Source: Herbidospora mongoliensis
GTDB lineage: Bacteria; Actinomycetota; Actinomycetes; Streptosporangiales; Streptosporangiaceae
Length of the DNA: 64,000 bases
Reading direction: 5' to 3'
Assembly: GCF_001570545.1 (NCBI RefSeq)
Contig: NZ_BBXD01000017.1
Coordinates: 310,001-374,000 of the forward strand
Shown: piece by piece, positions 24,574-34,900 of the stretch
Layout of the letters: each line of letters starts with the position of its first letter
Position numbering within the stretch: position 1 is the stretch's first letter
Program-made: the position numbers and the translations under genes
The notes under the pieces: generated by a model
Told to the model about the DNA's origin: nothing
The model's database searches: none
Seen by the model: only the letters and a program-made list of their open reading frames with translations

Positions 24574-25527
24574 TCACAAAAGCAACATATCCTTCCCAAT
24601 ATTAGAGGACAGAACAGTAATGTGAACCACGTATTGCGTCGCCATGAAGGCCCGGTAAGGTCTGCGCCGCCGCAGCCGGGCGGCGTCGGCGTCCGCGGTG
24701 CGTCCCGCGAGGGTGACCGCCACCGCTCCGGCGAACATGGCCAGCGCGGTCTCGGCGAGCGGCACCGAGAGCGCCACACTGGCCACCCAGAATGCCCCTG
24801 CCAGGAGCAGCGCGGCGGCTGACATGACATTCCTGGCCACCCGCGCGCCCCAGATCACCGCGATGGTGCGCCGACCGGCGGCGGCGTCCCCCTCGATGTC
24901 GGACAGGTCCTTGGCCGGGATGCCGACGAGCGTCATCCAGCAGGTCGCGGCCGTCGCGAACATGATCAGGGTGAGCGGCGTGGCCCCGTCCGCCCCATTG
25001 ACGACCACGGTGAACCCGCCCCAGTAGGCCAGCAGCCCCGACCCGCAGAGCACCGCGACGGTGCCGCCGGAGCGCCGCTTCAGGCGGAACGGCGCGCCCG
25101 AGTACAGGTAACCGAGGATCAGGTTGGCCGCGATGACCCAGGTCATCGCGGCGGGCAGCCCGGCGGTCGCCACCAGCGACAGGGCCGCGGTGACCGCGGC
25201 CGCCGCGGTCGCCGTGCGCGGGTCCAGGTCATTGCGGGCGATCGGCCGGCGGGATCCGTTGACCCGGTCCTCGTGGACGTCCGAGACGCCGTTGCCCACG
25301 TAGATCGCGAAGATCGACAACACCCAGGCGGCGGCGCCCTGCAGCACCTTCGCCGGGTCGGCGGCGACGGCGACCGGCAGTGCCAGCGTCGCCCCCGCCA
25401 GGAATCTCAGCATGGACACGGCCAGCACGGCCGGCCGGGCCTCGATCGCGCAGAACCGCAGCGCTCTCGTCGTGCGTCTGAGGGTGGAAGGTCCGGATGC
25501 CCGGCCCGATACCCAGGTGCTCGCCAT
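24574..25527 (-). CDS. UbiA-family prenyltransferase
   Basis: 317 aa integral membrane protein with eight or nine hydrophobic segments. The two Asp-rich motifs that bind prenyl diphosphate through Mg2+ are present: GNGVSDVHED (N79-x3-D83-x3-D87) and KDLSDIEGD (D207...D214). It transfers a prenyl group to an aromatic or lipid acceptor. It is the first gene of a three-gene unit with the kinase and response regulator, so it is either a tailoring enzyme under its own two-component control or part of the sensing mechanism. A prenyl-diphosphate synthase is not in the window. Confidence 0.9.
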   Translation of the reverse strand: MASTWVSGRASGPSTLRRTTRALRFCAIEARPAVLAVSMLRFLAGATLALPVAVAADPAKVLQGAAAWVLSIFAIYVGNGVSDVHEDRVNGSRRPIARNDLDPRTATAAAAVTAALSLVATAGLPAAMTWVIAANLILGYLYSGAPFRLKRRSGGTVAVLCGSGLLAYWGGFTVVVNGADGATPLTLIMFATAATCWMTLVGIPAKDLSDIEGDAAAGRRTIAVIWGARVARNVMSAAALLLAGAFWVASVALSVPLAETALAMFAGAVAVTLAGRTADADAARLRRRRPYRAFMATQYVVHITVLSSNIGKDMLLL

Positions 25528-25903
25528 GACCGGATTGTTACGCCGGAATCGAAGCCCGGTTAAGGGGGATAATCCGAGAGTTGCAGGGGGGAATACAACT
25601 TTAGATACCTCCCCTTACCCCTCAGGGCTAATTTCCCCGAACTGCCGACACCCCTACTTGCCGGGTCACGGCGCCCCCTATTAGCTTGAGGCCAGCGGAA
25701 TAGGGATCGTACAACTTTCAACAAGTCCAATCTTAGGCAACCCCATGCCGCATATCAAGCTCCTGTGCTTGCTGAAGGTTATTCGAGAGCTCGCCCGCCG
25801 ATGACGTTCCCCCACAGGCGGTTGCACAGGTCAGACCGCCGGGCTCCTTCTTCTCCGAGCCCGATCCACCCCCCGGGAGTCATACAGGAAAGGAAATACG
25901 ACG
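25528..25903. promoter_or_regulatory. Divergent control region between UbiA and isopropylmalate synthase genes
   Basis: 376 bases without a gene. It holds a 17-bp imperfect palindrome at 25615-25631 (TTACCCCTCAGGGCTAA), CCCCTA at 25651 and 25675, and a 9-bp direct repeat TACAACTTT at 25594 and 25710. The CCCCTA words recall those upstream of the aldo/keto reductase gene, suggesting a shared regulator. The 120 bases before the ATG at 25904 carry only an AGGAAAGGA ribosome-binding site. Confidence 0.45.
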
Positions 25904-27625
25904 ATGAAGGGTGTCGAGCGTTATTCCGGATTCACCCCCCTTGTTCTGACCGATCGCACGTGGCCGGGAAACCGGATCATCACCGCGCCGCGGTGGCTCT
26001 CCACCGACCTGCGGGACGGCAACCAGTCACTCGCCGATCCGATGACACCCGAGCGGAAACTCCTGATGTTCGAACTTCTCGTGGGGATCGGCTACAAGGA
26101 GATCGAGATCGGTTTCCCGGTGGCCAGCCGGAGCGATTACGACTTCGTGCGCATGCTCATCGAACGCGACCGGATCCCGGACGACGTCTCGATCACCGTG
26201 CTCACCCAGGCCCGTGAAGACCAGATCCGGCGCACCGTGGAGTCCCTGAAGGGCGCGCGCCGCGCGGTCGTGCACATCTACAACGCGACCTCCCCCCTGT
26301 TCCGCCGCACCGTGTTCAACCTGGACCGGGCGGGTGTGCGCGACCTGGCCGTCCAGGGCACCCGGACGATGATGCGCCACGCCGAGCGGATGCTGCCCGA
26401 CTGCGACCTGGCCTACCAATACTCCCCCGAACTGTTCAACGAGACCGAGGCCGACTTCGCCCTGGAGGTGTGCGAGGCCGTCATGCGGGTCTGGCAGCCC
26501 GAACGCGGGCGCGGCATCATCCTGAACTTCCCGACGACGGTCGAGCGGTCGCTCCCGAACGTCTTCGCCGACCAGATCGAGTGGCTGCACCGCAACCTGT
26601 CCCGGCGCGAGCACGTCTGCCTGTCGGTGCACCCCCACAACGACCGGGGCACCGCGGTCGCCTCCGCCGAGCTGGCCCTGCTGGCCGGCGCGGAACGGGT
26701 CGAGGGCTGCCTGTTCGGCAACGGAGAACGCGCCGGCAACGTCTGCCTGGTCACCCTCGCGATGAACATGTACAGCCACGGCGTCGACCCCGGCGTCGAC
26801 TTCTCGGAGATGAACGCGGTCCGGCGCACGGTCGAGCGGTGCACCGGGCTGCCGGTCCACCCCCGCCACCCCTACGGCGGCGACCTCGTCTACACCGCGT
26901 TCTCCGGGTCGCACCAGGACGCCATCAAGAAGGGCTTCGACGCCCGCGTCCGGCAGGCGGCGGAAACGGGGACGCCCCCCGACGCGCTGCCGTGGCGGAT
27001 GCCGTACCTGCCGGTGGATCCCAAGGACGTGGGCCGCACGTACGAGGCGGTGGTCCGGGTGAACGGCCAGTCCGGCAAGGGCGGCGTGGCCTACGTGATG
27101 AGCGCCTGGCACGGCCTGAACCTGCCGCGCGGCCTTTCGGCCGACCTGTCCGCCCGGGTGCAGCGGCACGCCGACGCGACCGGCGGCGAACTGAGCCCGA
27201 ACCGGATCGGCGCCCTGTTCTCCGAGGAGTACCTCCACCACGGCGAGCCGACCGGCCCGCTCCCGGTGGGCCGCGAACCGCTCGCGGCGACCCTGCACGT
27301 GGACGGCGGGTTCGAGGTCGGCGGCGACCAGGCCGACGCGTTCGGCGCCCTCGGCTCGGTGCTGAGCCCGTGGGGCATCCGGGTCGACGTGGTGCACCAC
27401 ACCGGACGGCCGCTCGACAACGACGATCTCACCCCGGACCAGGCGGTCAGGTCCGGCGACGAGACCGTGATCTACGCCGAGTGCCGCAGCGGCGGAGCGG
27501 TCGCCTGGGGCGCGGGCATCGACAGGGACGTCGCGGCGGCGGCCTTCTCCGCGGTCCGCGCGGCCGCCGGCCGGCTCGCCAGGGACGGCCATCTGGACGC
27601 TCACCTGGCCGCCGCCGGGCACTGA
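25904..27625 (+). CDS. leuA: 2-isopropylmalate synthase (LeuA, actinobacterial type)
   Basis: 573 aa, the full length of the actinobacterial LeuA class. The catalytic barrel has STDLRDGNQSL near the N-terminus, the metal-binding HPHNDRGTA and the glycine-rich GCLFGNGERAGNV. The VNGQSGKGGVAYVM segment is the subdomain hinge, and a C-terminal regulatory (LeuA dimer) domain follows. It condenses acetyl-CoA with 2-oxoisovalerate. No leuB or leuCD is nearby, so this may be a cluster-specific copy that makes a branched precursor or overcomes feedback, or a resistant duplicate. It is followed 16 bases later by the LAL regulator gene. Confidence 0.92.
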   Translation: MKGVERYSGFTPLVLTDRTWPGNRIITAPRWLSTDLRDGNQSLADPMTPERKLLMFELLVGIGYKEIEIGFPVASRSDYDFVRMLIERDRIPDDVSITVLTQAREDQIRRTVESLKGARRAVVHIYNATSPLFRRTVFNLDRAGVRDLAVQGTRTMMRHAERMLPDCDLAYQYSPELFNETEADFALEVCEAVMRVWQPERGRGIILNFPTTVERSLPNVFADQIEWLHRNLSRREHVCLSVHPHNDRGTAVASAELALLAGAERVEGCLFGNGERAGNVCLVTLAMNMYSHGVDPGVDFSEMNAVRRTVERCTGLPVHPRHPYGGDLVYTAFSGSHQDAIKKGFDARVRQAAETGTPPDALPWRMPYLPVDPKDVGRTYEAVVRVNGQSGKGGVAYVMSAWHGLNLPRGLSADLSARVQRHADATGGELSPNRIGALFSEEYLHHGEPTGPLPVGREPLAATLHVDGGFEVGGDQADAFGALGSVLSPWGIRVDVVHHTGRPLDNDDLTPDQAVRSGDETVIYAECRSGGAVAWGAGIDRDVAAAAFSAVRAAAGRLARDGHLDAHLAAAGH

Positions 27626-27641
27626 CCAGAGGGGAACGACG

Positions 27642-30332
27642 GTGGACGACACACATGAGGGCATGGCGACCCTGCGGGTGCTGCTGGCCGAGACGGTCGC
27701 GGGCAAGGGCAGGATCGCGATGGTCACCGGCGCGGTGGCGACCGGCAAGAGCGAGTTGCTGTACCTGATCGCCGAGCACGCCCTCGACCAGGGCGCGCTG
27801 CCGCTGACGGCCACCGGTTCGCCGGCCGAGAGTGGCCTGCCGCTGGGCGTGTTGTCCCAGCTACTGCACCACGCGCCGCTGCCGGCCGAGCAACGGGCCG
27901 CCATGCTCGGCCTCCTGCACGAGGGTGCCCGCAGGCAGCTGGCCGGCGACGCGGGCGCCGAGTCGATCGAGCACGTGGACGCGCAGATCGTGGACGCCCT
28001 CTGCGTGGTCCTGCTGGAACTGGCCGGGCGCTGCCCGCTGGTGATCACGGTCGACGACGTGCACCACGCCGATCGCGCCTCACAGCTGTGCCTGGCCTAC
28101 CTGGCCAGGCGGATGAGGTTCGCCAACGTCATGCTGGTGTTCAGCACCCCCGACCACAGCACCCACCTGCGCACCCTCTTCCACACCGAGGTGCTCAGGC
28201 AGCCGCACTGCCGTCCGGTACGACTCACCCACCTGTCCCGCGAGGGCGTCGACGCCCGGCTCGGCGAGGACGCCGCCCACCGGTTCGGCGAGCTCGTCCA
28301 CACGCTGAGCGGCGGCAACCGGCTGCTCGTCGACGCCCTGCTGGAGGACCTCCAGGTCACCGGCGCCCCCGGTGACCGCTACGGCGAGGCGGTGCTGGCG
28401 TGCGTGCGCAGGCTGGGGCCGTGCGCCCAGGAGGCGGCGTACGGCCTGGCGGTGCTGGGCGAGCCCGGCTCGATCAGCCGCCTGCTCGGCCTCGGCGAGA
28501 GCGAGGCCGTCGTCTCCAAGTCGCTGCAGGCGATGGCCGGGGCCGGGCTGCTGGACGGCGGCCGGTTCCGGCACGAGGCGGCGCGCTCGGCCGTCCTGGC
28601 CGAACTGGACGCCGCCGACCGCATCCACCTGCACCGCCGCGCCGCCGAACTGGCCCACCGGGACGGCGCGTCGGCCGACGTCGTGGCCGGCCATCTTCTC
28701 CAGGCCAGCCACGCGGGCGACCCGTGGGCGCTGTCGGCCCTGGAGGAGGCGGCCAGGCTCGCCCTCCGCGATGACGGCGTGGAGTCCGCGATCGAGTACC
28801 TCAGGCTGGCCTGGCGCGCCTGCGACGACGAGCGCCGCCGGGCCAGGATCGGCACCGCGCTGGTCCGGGCCGAATGGCGGATCGACCCCGGCACGCCCGC
28901 CGGCCACCTGGCCGGGCTGACCGACGCCCTGCACAAGGGCCACCTCGGCGGCGGCGAGACCGTCGTCCTGGCCAAGGCGCTGCTCTGGCACGGCCACACC
29001 AGAGACGCCCTGGACGTCCTGGACCGCTTGCGTGAACTCGGCGAACCCGACCGGGAGACCGCCTCCGAGCTCGCCGCCGCCCGCCCGTGGTTCCGCGCCC
29101 TCTACCCGTCGTTCCTGCCGCACCTGCCGGAGGTCGGCGTCCCGTCCGCCCCGGCCCCCGGCGTCGGCCGCCGCATCCAGTCCGCCGACGTGCTCGCCGA
29201 CGTCCTCACCGGCGGCCCCAGCGACGAGACCATGGCCGCCGCCGAGCACATCCTGCGCGGCTGCCGCCTCGACGAGGTGACCATGGACACGGTGGAGACG
29301 GCGCTGCTGGCCCTGACCTACACCGACCGCCCCGGCCGGGCCGCCCCGTGGTGTGACGCGTTCATCGCCGAGGCCGAAGCCCGGCGTGCGCCCAGCCGCC
29401 AGGCCCGCCTGTCCGCCATCCGGGCCGAGATCCGTCTCCGGGAGGGCGACCTGGCCGCGGCGGCCCGGGACGCGCGGCGCGCCCTGGAGATCATCCCCGC
29501 CGGGAGCTGGGGGGTGGCCGTGGGCGGGCCGCTGGGCACCCTGCTGCTGGCCGGCGCCGCGATGGGCCGGCTCGACGACTTCCTGCCCGAGTTCAACCTG
29601 CCCGTCCCCGAGGCGATGCTGGAGACCCGGTACGGCCTGCAGTACCTGCGGGGCAAGGGCCGTCTCAACCTGACGGCCGACCGTCCCGGCCAGGCCCTGC
29701 GGGACTTCCAGCTGTGCGGCGAGCTGATGACGCGATGGGACCTGGACGCCCCCGGCTTCATCGCGTGGCGCCTGGACGCCGCCGAAGCCCTGATCGCGCT
29801 GGGTGAGGAAGAGAAGGCCAGGCGGCTCGTGAACGAGCAGCTCTCCCGCTGCGGACCCCGGTCCCAGCGGGTCCGCGGTTCGGCGCTACGCCTGCTGGCC
29901 GCCGTCAGCGAGGTCGACCAGCGCCCGTCGCTCCTGCGCCAGGCCGCCGACCCGCTCCAGGAGGGCGGCGACCGCTACGAGTACGCCCGCCTGCTGTCCG
30001 ACCTCACCGAGGCCTACCACGCCATCGGCGAACACCGCAAAGCCGGGATGCTCAAGCAGCGCGCCCGCGCCATGGCCAAGGAGTGCCACGCCGAGCCGCT
30101 CACCCGGGCCCTGGCCGGCCGGGACGATCCGGCGGCCAACGTGCCCGGTCAGCTCAGCGACGCCGAACGCCGGGTGGCGCAACTGGCCGCCGAGGGATAC
30201 ACGAACCTGGAGATCGCCACCCGGCTGTACATCACCGTCAGCACGGTCGAGCAACACCTGACCCGCGTCTTCCGCAAGCTGAACGTGTCCGGCCGTACGG
30301 AGTTGCCGGCCAGCCTCGCGCGCATCGGATGA
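27642..30332 (+). CDS. LAL-family (large ATP-binding LuxR) regulator
   Basis: 896 aa from a GTG with GAGGGGA upstream. The N-terminal AAA domain has Walker A TGAVATGKSELL and a Walker-B-like PLVITVDDVHHAD. A long helical/TPR-like middle (residues ~350-820) follows. A C-terminal LuxR helix-turn-helix (LSDAERRVAQLAAEGYTNLEIATRLYITVSTVEQH split across two helices) completes the layout. LAL proteins are typical pathway activators in actinomycete clusters. It is probably co-transcribed with the isopropylmalate synthase. The stop is one base from the convergent carboxylase gene. Confidence 0.92.
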   Translation: MDDTHEGMATLRVLLAETVAGKGRIAMVTGAVATGKSELLYLIAEHALDQGALPLTATGSPAESGLPLGVLSQLLHHAPLPAEQRAAMLGLLHEGARRQLAGDAGAESIEHVDAQIVDALCVVLLELAGRCPLVITVDDVHHADRASQLCLAYLARRMRFANVMLVFSTPDHSTHLRTLFHTEVLRQPHCRPVRLTHLSREGVDARLGEDAAHRFGELVHTLSGGNRLLVDALLEDLQVTGAPGDRYGEAVLACVRRLGPCAQEAAYGLAVLGEPGSISRLLGLGESEAVVSKSLQAMAGAGLLDGGRFRHEAARSAVLAELDAADRIHLHRRAAELAHRDGASADVVAGHLLQASHAGDPWALSALEEAARLALRDDGVESAIEYLRLAWRACDDERRRARIGTALVRAEWRIDPGTPAGHLAGLTDALHKGHLGGGETVVLAKALLWHGHTRDALDVLDRLRELGEPDRETASELAAARPWFRALYPSFLPHLPEVGVPSAPAPGVGRRIQSADVLADVLTGGPSDETMAAAEHILRGCRLDEVTMDTVETALLALTYTDRPGRAAPWCDAFIAEAEARRAPSRQARLSAIRAEIRLREGDLAAAARDARRALEIIPAGSWGVAVGGPLGTLLLAGAAMGRLDDFLPEFNLPVPEAMLETRYGLQYLRGKGRLNLTADRPGQALRDFQLCGELMTRWDLDAPGFIAWRLDAAEALIALGEEEKARRLVNEQLSRCGPRSQRVRGSALRLLAAVSEVDQRPSLLRQAADPLQEGGDRYEYARLLSDLTEAYHAIGEHRKAGMLKQRARAMAKECHAEPLTRALAGRDDPAANVPGQLSDAERRVAQLAAEGYTNLEIATRLYITVSTVEQHLTRVFRKLNVSGRTELPASLARIG

Positions 30333-30333
30333 C

Positions 30334-31740
30334 TCACAACGGGATGTTGCCGTGCCGCCCGCGCCGGCAAGGGGCCCGGTCCAGGGCCTCCGCCAGGCGG
30401 AACCGGGTGGTGTCGGGCGAGATGACCTCGTCGACGACGCCGAGCGCGAGCGCCCGTTCGACTCCGCCGGAGACGCGCAGGTGCTCCTGGGTGAGCCGCG
30501 CCTTCAGGTCCGCGCGCTCGTCCTCGGGCGCGGCGGCCAGCGCCTTGCGGTGCAGGATGCCGACGGCGGACTCGGCCCCCATGACCGCGACCTCCGCGTT
30601 CGGCCACGCGAAGACCGCGGTGGCGCCGAGGGAGCGTGAGTTCATCGCGATGTACGCGCCACCGTACGACTTGCGGGTGATCAGGGTCACCCGGGGCACC
30701 ACCGATTCGGCGAAGGCGTGCAGCAGTTTCGCGCCACGCCGGACGACACCGTCCCACTCCTGGGCGACCCCGGGCAGATATCCGGGCACGTCGACCACCA
30801 CCACCAACGGCACGCCGAGCGAGTCGCACATCCGCACGAACCGGGCCGCCTTCTCCGCGGAGAGCGTGTCCAGGCACCCGCCCTTACGGATCGGATTGTT
30901 GGCCAGCACGCCCACCGAACGCCCGCCCAACCGGCCGAGGCCGACGAGGATGTTGCCGGCCCAGCGCGGCTGCAGCTCCAGGAATCCCTCATCGACGATC
31001 GCGCGCACGAGCGGCCGGACGTCGTACGCGCGGCGCGGCGAGTCGGGCAGGATCGCGGCCAGGTCGCGGCTCTCGGCGAGCGCGCCGAGATCGAAACTCC
31101 CGGGCCGGGTGAAGATGCCCGTGAGCCGGCGCGCCTGCTCGTACGCCTCGTCCTCACCGTCCGCGACCAGGTGCGCGACCCCCGACTTGGGGCCGTGCGC
31201 CTCGGGACCCCCGAGCCCGGCCATGTCGATGCGTTCCCCCGTGACACTGCGGACGATCTCAGGACCGGTGATGAAGATCCGCGCGTCCTCGGCCATGATC
31301 ACGATGTCGGTGAGCGCGGGCCCGTACGCGGCGGCTCCCGCGGCGGGACCCAGGACGACCGAGATCTGCGGGATCACCCCGGACACCCTGGTCATCGCCG
31401 CGAACATCCGCCCCACCCCGTGCATCGACTCGACACCGTCGGCCAGGCGCGCCCCGCCCGAGTGCCACAGCCCGATCACCGGGCAGCCGAGCCGTTCGGC
31501 CGCGCCGATGGCCTCGACGACGCGCTCCGCGCCCGCTCCCCCGAGCGCGCCGCCCATCAGGGTCGCGTCGGTGCAGTACGCGACGACCACCGAACCGTCC
31601 ACCCGCCCGCACACTGCCTGGACTCCACTGTCGTCGTCGGCGTGCAACGGCACCGCCGAACCGGGGTCGAGCAGCCGGGCCAGCCGGACCGAAGGAGCCC
31701 GGTGATCCATCTCGATTTCGACGATCGGCATGGTGGTCAT
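30334..31740 (-). CDS. Acyl-CoA carboxylase beta (carboxyltransferase) subunit
   Basis: 468 aa, somewhat shorter than the ~530 aa PccB/AccD proteins. The crotonase-type core is clear: GLWHSGGARLADGVES, VVLGPAAGAAAYGPALTD (acyl-CoA pocket), DVPGYLPGVAQEWDGVVRRGAKLL, and YGGAYIAMNSRSLGA (biotin-side motif). It would transfer a carboxyl group to acetyl- or propionyl-CoA and thereby provide malonyl-type extender for the PKS. The biotin carboxylase alpha subunit and the epsilon subunit are not in the window. It forms the likely right border of the cluster. Confidence 0.92.
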   Translation of the reverse strand: MTTMPIVEIEMDHRAPSVRLARLLDPGSAVPLHADDDSGVQAVCGRVDGSVVVAYCTDATLMGGALGGAGAERVVEAIGAAERLGCPVIGLWHSGGARLADGVESMHGVGRMFAAMTRVSGVIPQISVVLGPAAGAAAYGPALTDIVIMAEDARIFITGPEIVRSVTGERIDMAGLGGPEAHGPKSGVAHLVADGEDEAYEQARRLTGIFTRPGSFDLGALAESRDLAAILPDSPRRAYDVRPLVRAIVDEGFLELQPRWAGNILVGLGRLGGRSVGVLANNPIRKGGCLDTLSAEKAARFVRMCDSLGVPLVVVVDVPGYLPGVAQEWDGVVRRGAKLLHAFAESVVPRVTLITRKSYGGAYIAMNSRSLGATAVFAWPNAEVAVMGAESAVGILHRKALAAAPEDERADLKARLTQEHLRVSGGVERALALGVVDEVISPDTTRFRLAEALDRAPCRRGRHGNIPL

Positions 31741-31937
31741 CCGCGAACCCCGATTCCCTCAGAGGTATTTCGCCGAATGTGCCCAGCCGTGCCTGCGGCG
31801 GCCAACCCCTATTTTCGGCCATCCCGGTTCGCAAGCCTGTGACCAGCGCAAACGTCTATTGGCAACTTGTGACCGCCATTTCTGCCAATTGACGCGTCAT
31901 CTCACATCCCCGTTTTCTCGTCGTGATCACCTGAACG

Positions 31938-34900
31938 ATGGAGGGCACTTTGTCCATATGGTCAGCACCGACGATCGCCGCGCTTCTGGCGGCGATGGCA
32001 TTGCCGGCGGGCGTGGTGGCCGACACCGTGCCCGCCCCGGTCAGCGACGTGGCCGCACTGGTCAACCCGTTCCTCGGCACCAAAGCGGGCGACGCCGACT
32101 TCGGGCACGGCGGCGGCGCGGGAATGAACTTCCCCGGCGCGGTCGTGCCGTTCGGCATGATGCAGTGGAGCCCCGACACGATGGAGAACGCCGGGGGCGG
32201 CTACGCGTGGGAGGACAACCGCCTGCGCGGTTTCTCGATGACCCACATCTCCGGCCCCGGGTGCACCGGCGCCCAGGACTTCCCCGTGATCCCGATCTCC
32301 GGCCGGATCGGCCGGTCGCCCGCGACCCACGGCGCCGACTACGTCCAGACGTTCAAGCACGAGAACGAGAAGGCCGCCCCCGGCTTCTACAGCTCGGTCC
32401 TGGACACCGGCGTCAAGACCGAGCTGTCGGCGAGCACGCGCGGCGGGGTGGCCCGCTTCGGCTTCCCGGCCGGCAAGCCGGGCACGCTCCTGCTGAACAC
32501 CAGCGGCTCGGTCAACGGCGTGGACGACGGTGAGACCAGGATCAGCGGCAACACCGTCACCGGCTGGGTGCAGACCGGCGGCTTCTGCGGCCCGCCGATG
32601 CGGTACAAGGTGTACTTCCACGCCACGTTCGACCAGCCGATTCTCGGCTACGGCACCTGGAAGGACGGCACCGTCACGCCGGGAGGCGCGGCCGTGCGGA
32701 ACGCCTCGGAGGCGAAGGTCGCCAACGCCGAAGTGGTCACCCCCGGCGACATCTCGGTGAACGGGCCCGGCTCGGGCGCGTACCTGGAGTTCGATCCCGC
32801 CAGGCCGGTCCAGATGCGGGTCGGTCTGTCCTACGTGAGCCTGGCCGGCGCGAAGAACAACCTGGCGGCCGAGATCGGCCAGGACGACGTGAACCAGGTC
32901 GCCGCGAAGGCACGGGCCGCCTGGAACACCAGGCTGGGGCAGGTGCGGATCGGCGGCGGCACCGACGAGCAGCGGCGCACCTTCTACAGCAACCTCTACC
33001 ACGCGCTGCTCCAGCCCTACGTCTTCGAGGACGTGGACGGCACCTACACCGGCATGAACGGCCAGACCTACAAGGTCGCGCCCGGAAAGCACCACTACGC
33101 GACGTTCTCCGGCTGGGACATCTACCGCACCGAGGTCCAGCTCCTCGCCCTGCTCGCCCCGGACGTGGCCAGTGACATCGCCCAGTCCATGTACGACAAC
33201 GCCCAGTCGGTCGGCAACGTCTGGGACCGCTGGTCACACCAGAACGCGATCACCGGCGTCATGGTCGGCGACCCGTTCCACTCGATCCTGTCCAGCGTGT
33301 ACGCCTTCGGCGCCCGCGCCTTCGACGCCCCGAAGGCCCTGGACGCGATGGCCGCGTCGGCCCGCCGGGTGGGCCCCAAGGACATCGGCCACCCGCAGCT
33401 CGGCTACGACCAGCGCCCCGGCAACGCCGACTTCATGGCCAAGGGCTACGTCCCGATGGACCCCTCGACCACACTTGAGTACGGCATCGCCGACTTCGGC
33501 ATCGCCCAGCTGGCCGCCCGCCTGGGCGACACCGCGCTGGCGGGCGAGTTCATGAAGCGCGCCCAGGCCTGGCAGACCACCTTCAACCCGGCCAACACCT
33601 GGATCCAGCCGAAGATGGCCGACGGCGCGTTCCGGTCGCCGTTCGACCCGGCCACGATGAACTCCTACATCGAGGGCAACGGCGCGCAGTACCACTGGCT
33701 GGTGCCGCACAACGTCCGCGGCCTGTTCGACTCGATGGGAGGCAACGCGGCGGCGGCCGCCCGCCTGGACGACTTCTTCAAAGTCCTCAACGCGGGCCCG
33801 AACCAGCCGTACGCCTACCTCGGCAACGAGCCGTCAGCCGCCACACCGTGGTTGTACGCGTGGGCCGGCCGGCCGTACAAGACCCAGGATCTGGTCCGGC
33901 GGATCCAGAAGGAGCTGTTCTCCTCGGCCCCCGACGGCCTGGTCGGCAACGACGACCTCGGCGCGATGGGCTCCTGGTACGTCTGGTCCGCGATCGGCCT
34001 GTTCCCGGCGATCCCCGGCCGCGCCGAACTCCTGGTCAACACGCCGCTGTTCGACACGATCACGATCAAGCGCCCGGCCGGCGACCTGGTCGTCAACGCG
34101 CCGGGTTCCGCCAACCGCTACGTGAAGACCCTGAAGGTCAACGGCGTGGCCACCACGAAGGCGTGGCTGCCCGAGACGATCGCGCAGCGCGGCGGCAGGC
34201 TCGACTTCACCACCTCGACCGTCCCGAACACCACGTTCGGCTCGGCCCCCGCCGACGCGCCGCCCGCCTTCAACGAGGGCGCCAAGCCGGTGCTGCTGGG
34301 CCTGAACCCGGGCAGCGGCCCGGTCGAACCCGGCAGGACGTTCGAGACCACGATCACGGCACGCGCGACCGGCCAGACCGGCGCGTCGGTGCGCTGGGAG
34401 GCCAAACCCCCGCCGGGCATCTCGGTCACCCCGATCAGCGGCACCCTCACCCCGGCCGCCGGCGCCGCCGCCTCGCGGCGGATCACGGTGACCGTGCCCG
34501 CCGGCACCCCGCTCGGCACGATCAGCATCCCGATCATCGGCTCCGGCCAGGTCGGCGCCGGCATCCGGCTGAACGTGGCCAGGCCGGGCACCCCCGCCTG
34601 GCACCACAACAACGCCAGCATCGGCGACGACACCAAACCCGGCAGCGCCAACGTGGACGGCGCGAACTTCAGCTACTCCACCCAGGCGCTCGGCGCGGCC
34701 GGCCTCACCCCCGGCGCGACGGTCGACTGGAACGGCTTCACGTTCACCTGGCCGAACCGCAGCCCCGGCGAGTGGGACGACATCCTGCCCGGCGTCAAAC
34801 CCCTGGACGTCACGGCCCCCACCGGCGCCACCAAGATCGCCTTCCTCGGCGCCGGCACCGGCGGCTACCCCGAGGTGGACGCGACCATCACCTACACCGA

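Noticed and set aside
25615-25631. Riboswitch or leucine attenuator before leuA
   Set aside because: The short palindrome is about 270 bases upstream, and there is no leader peptide with Leu codons or terminator before the ATG at 25904.
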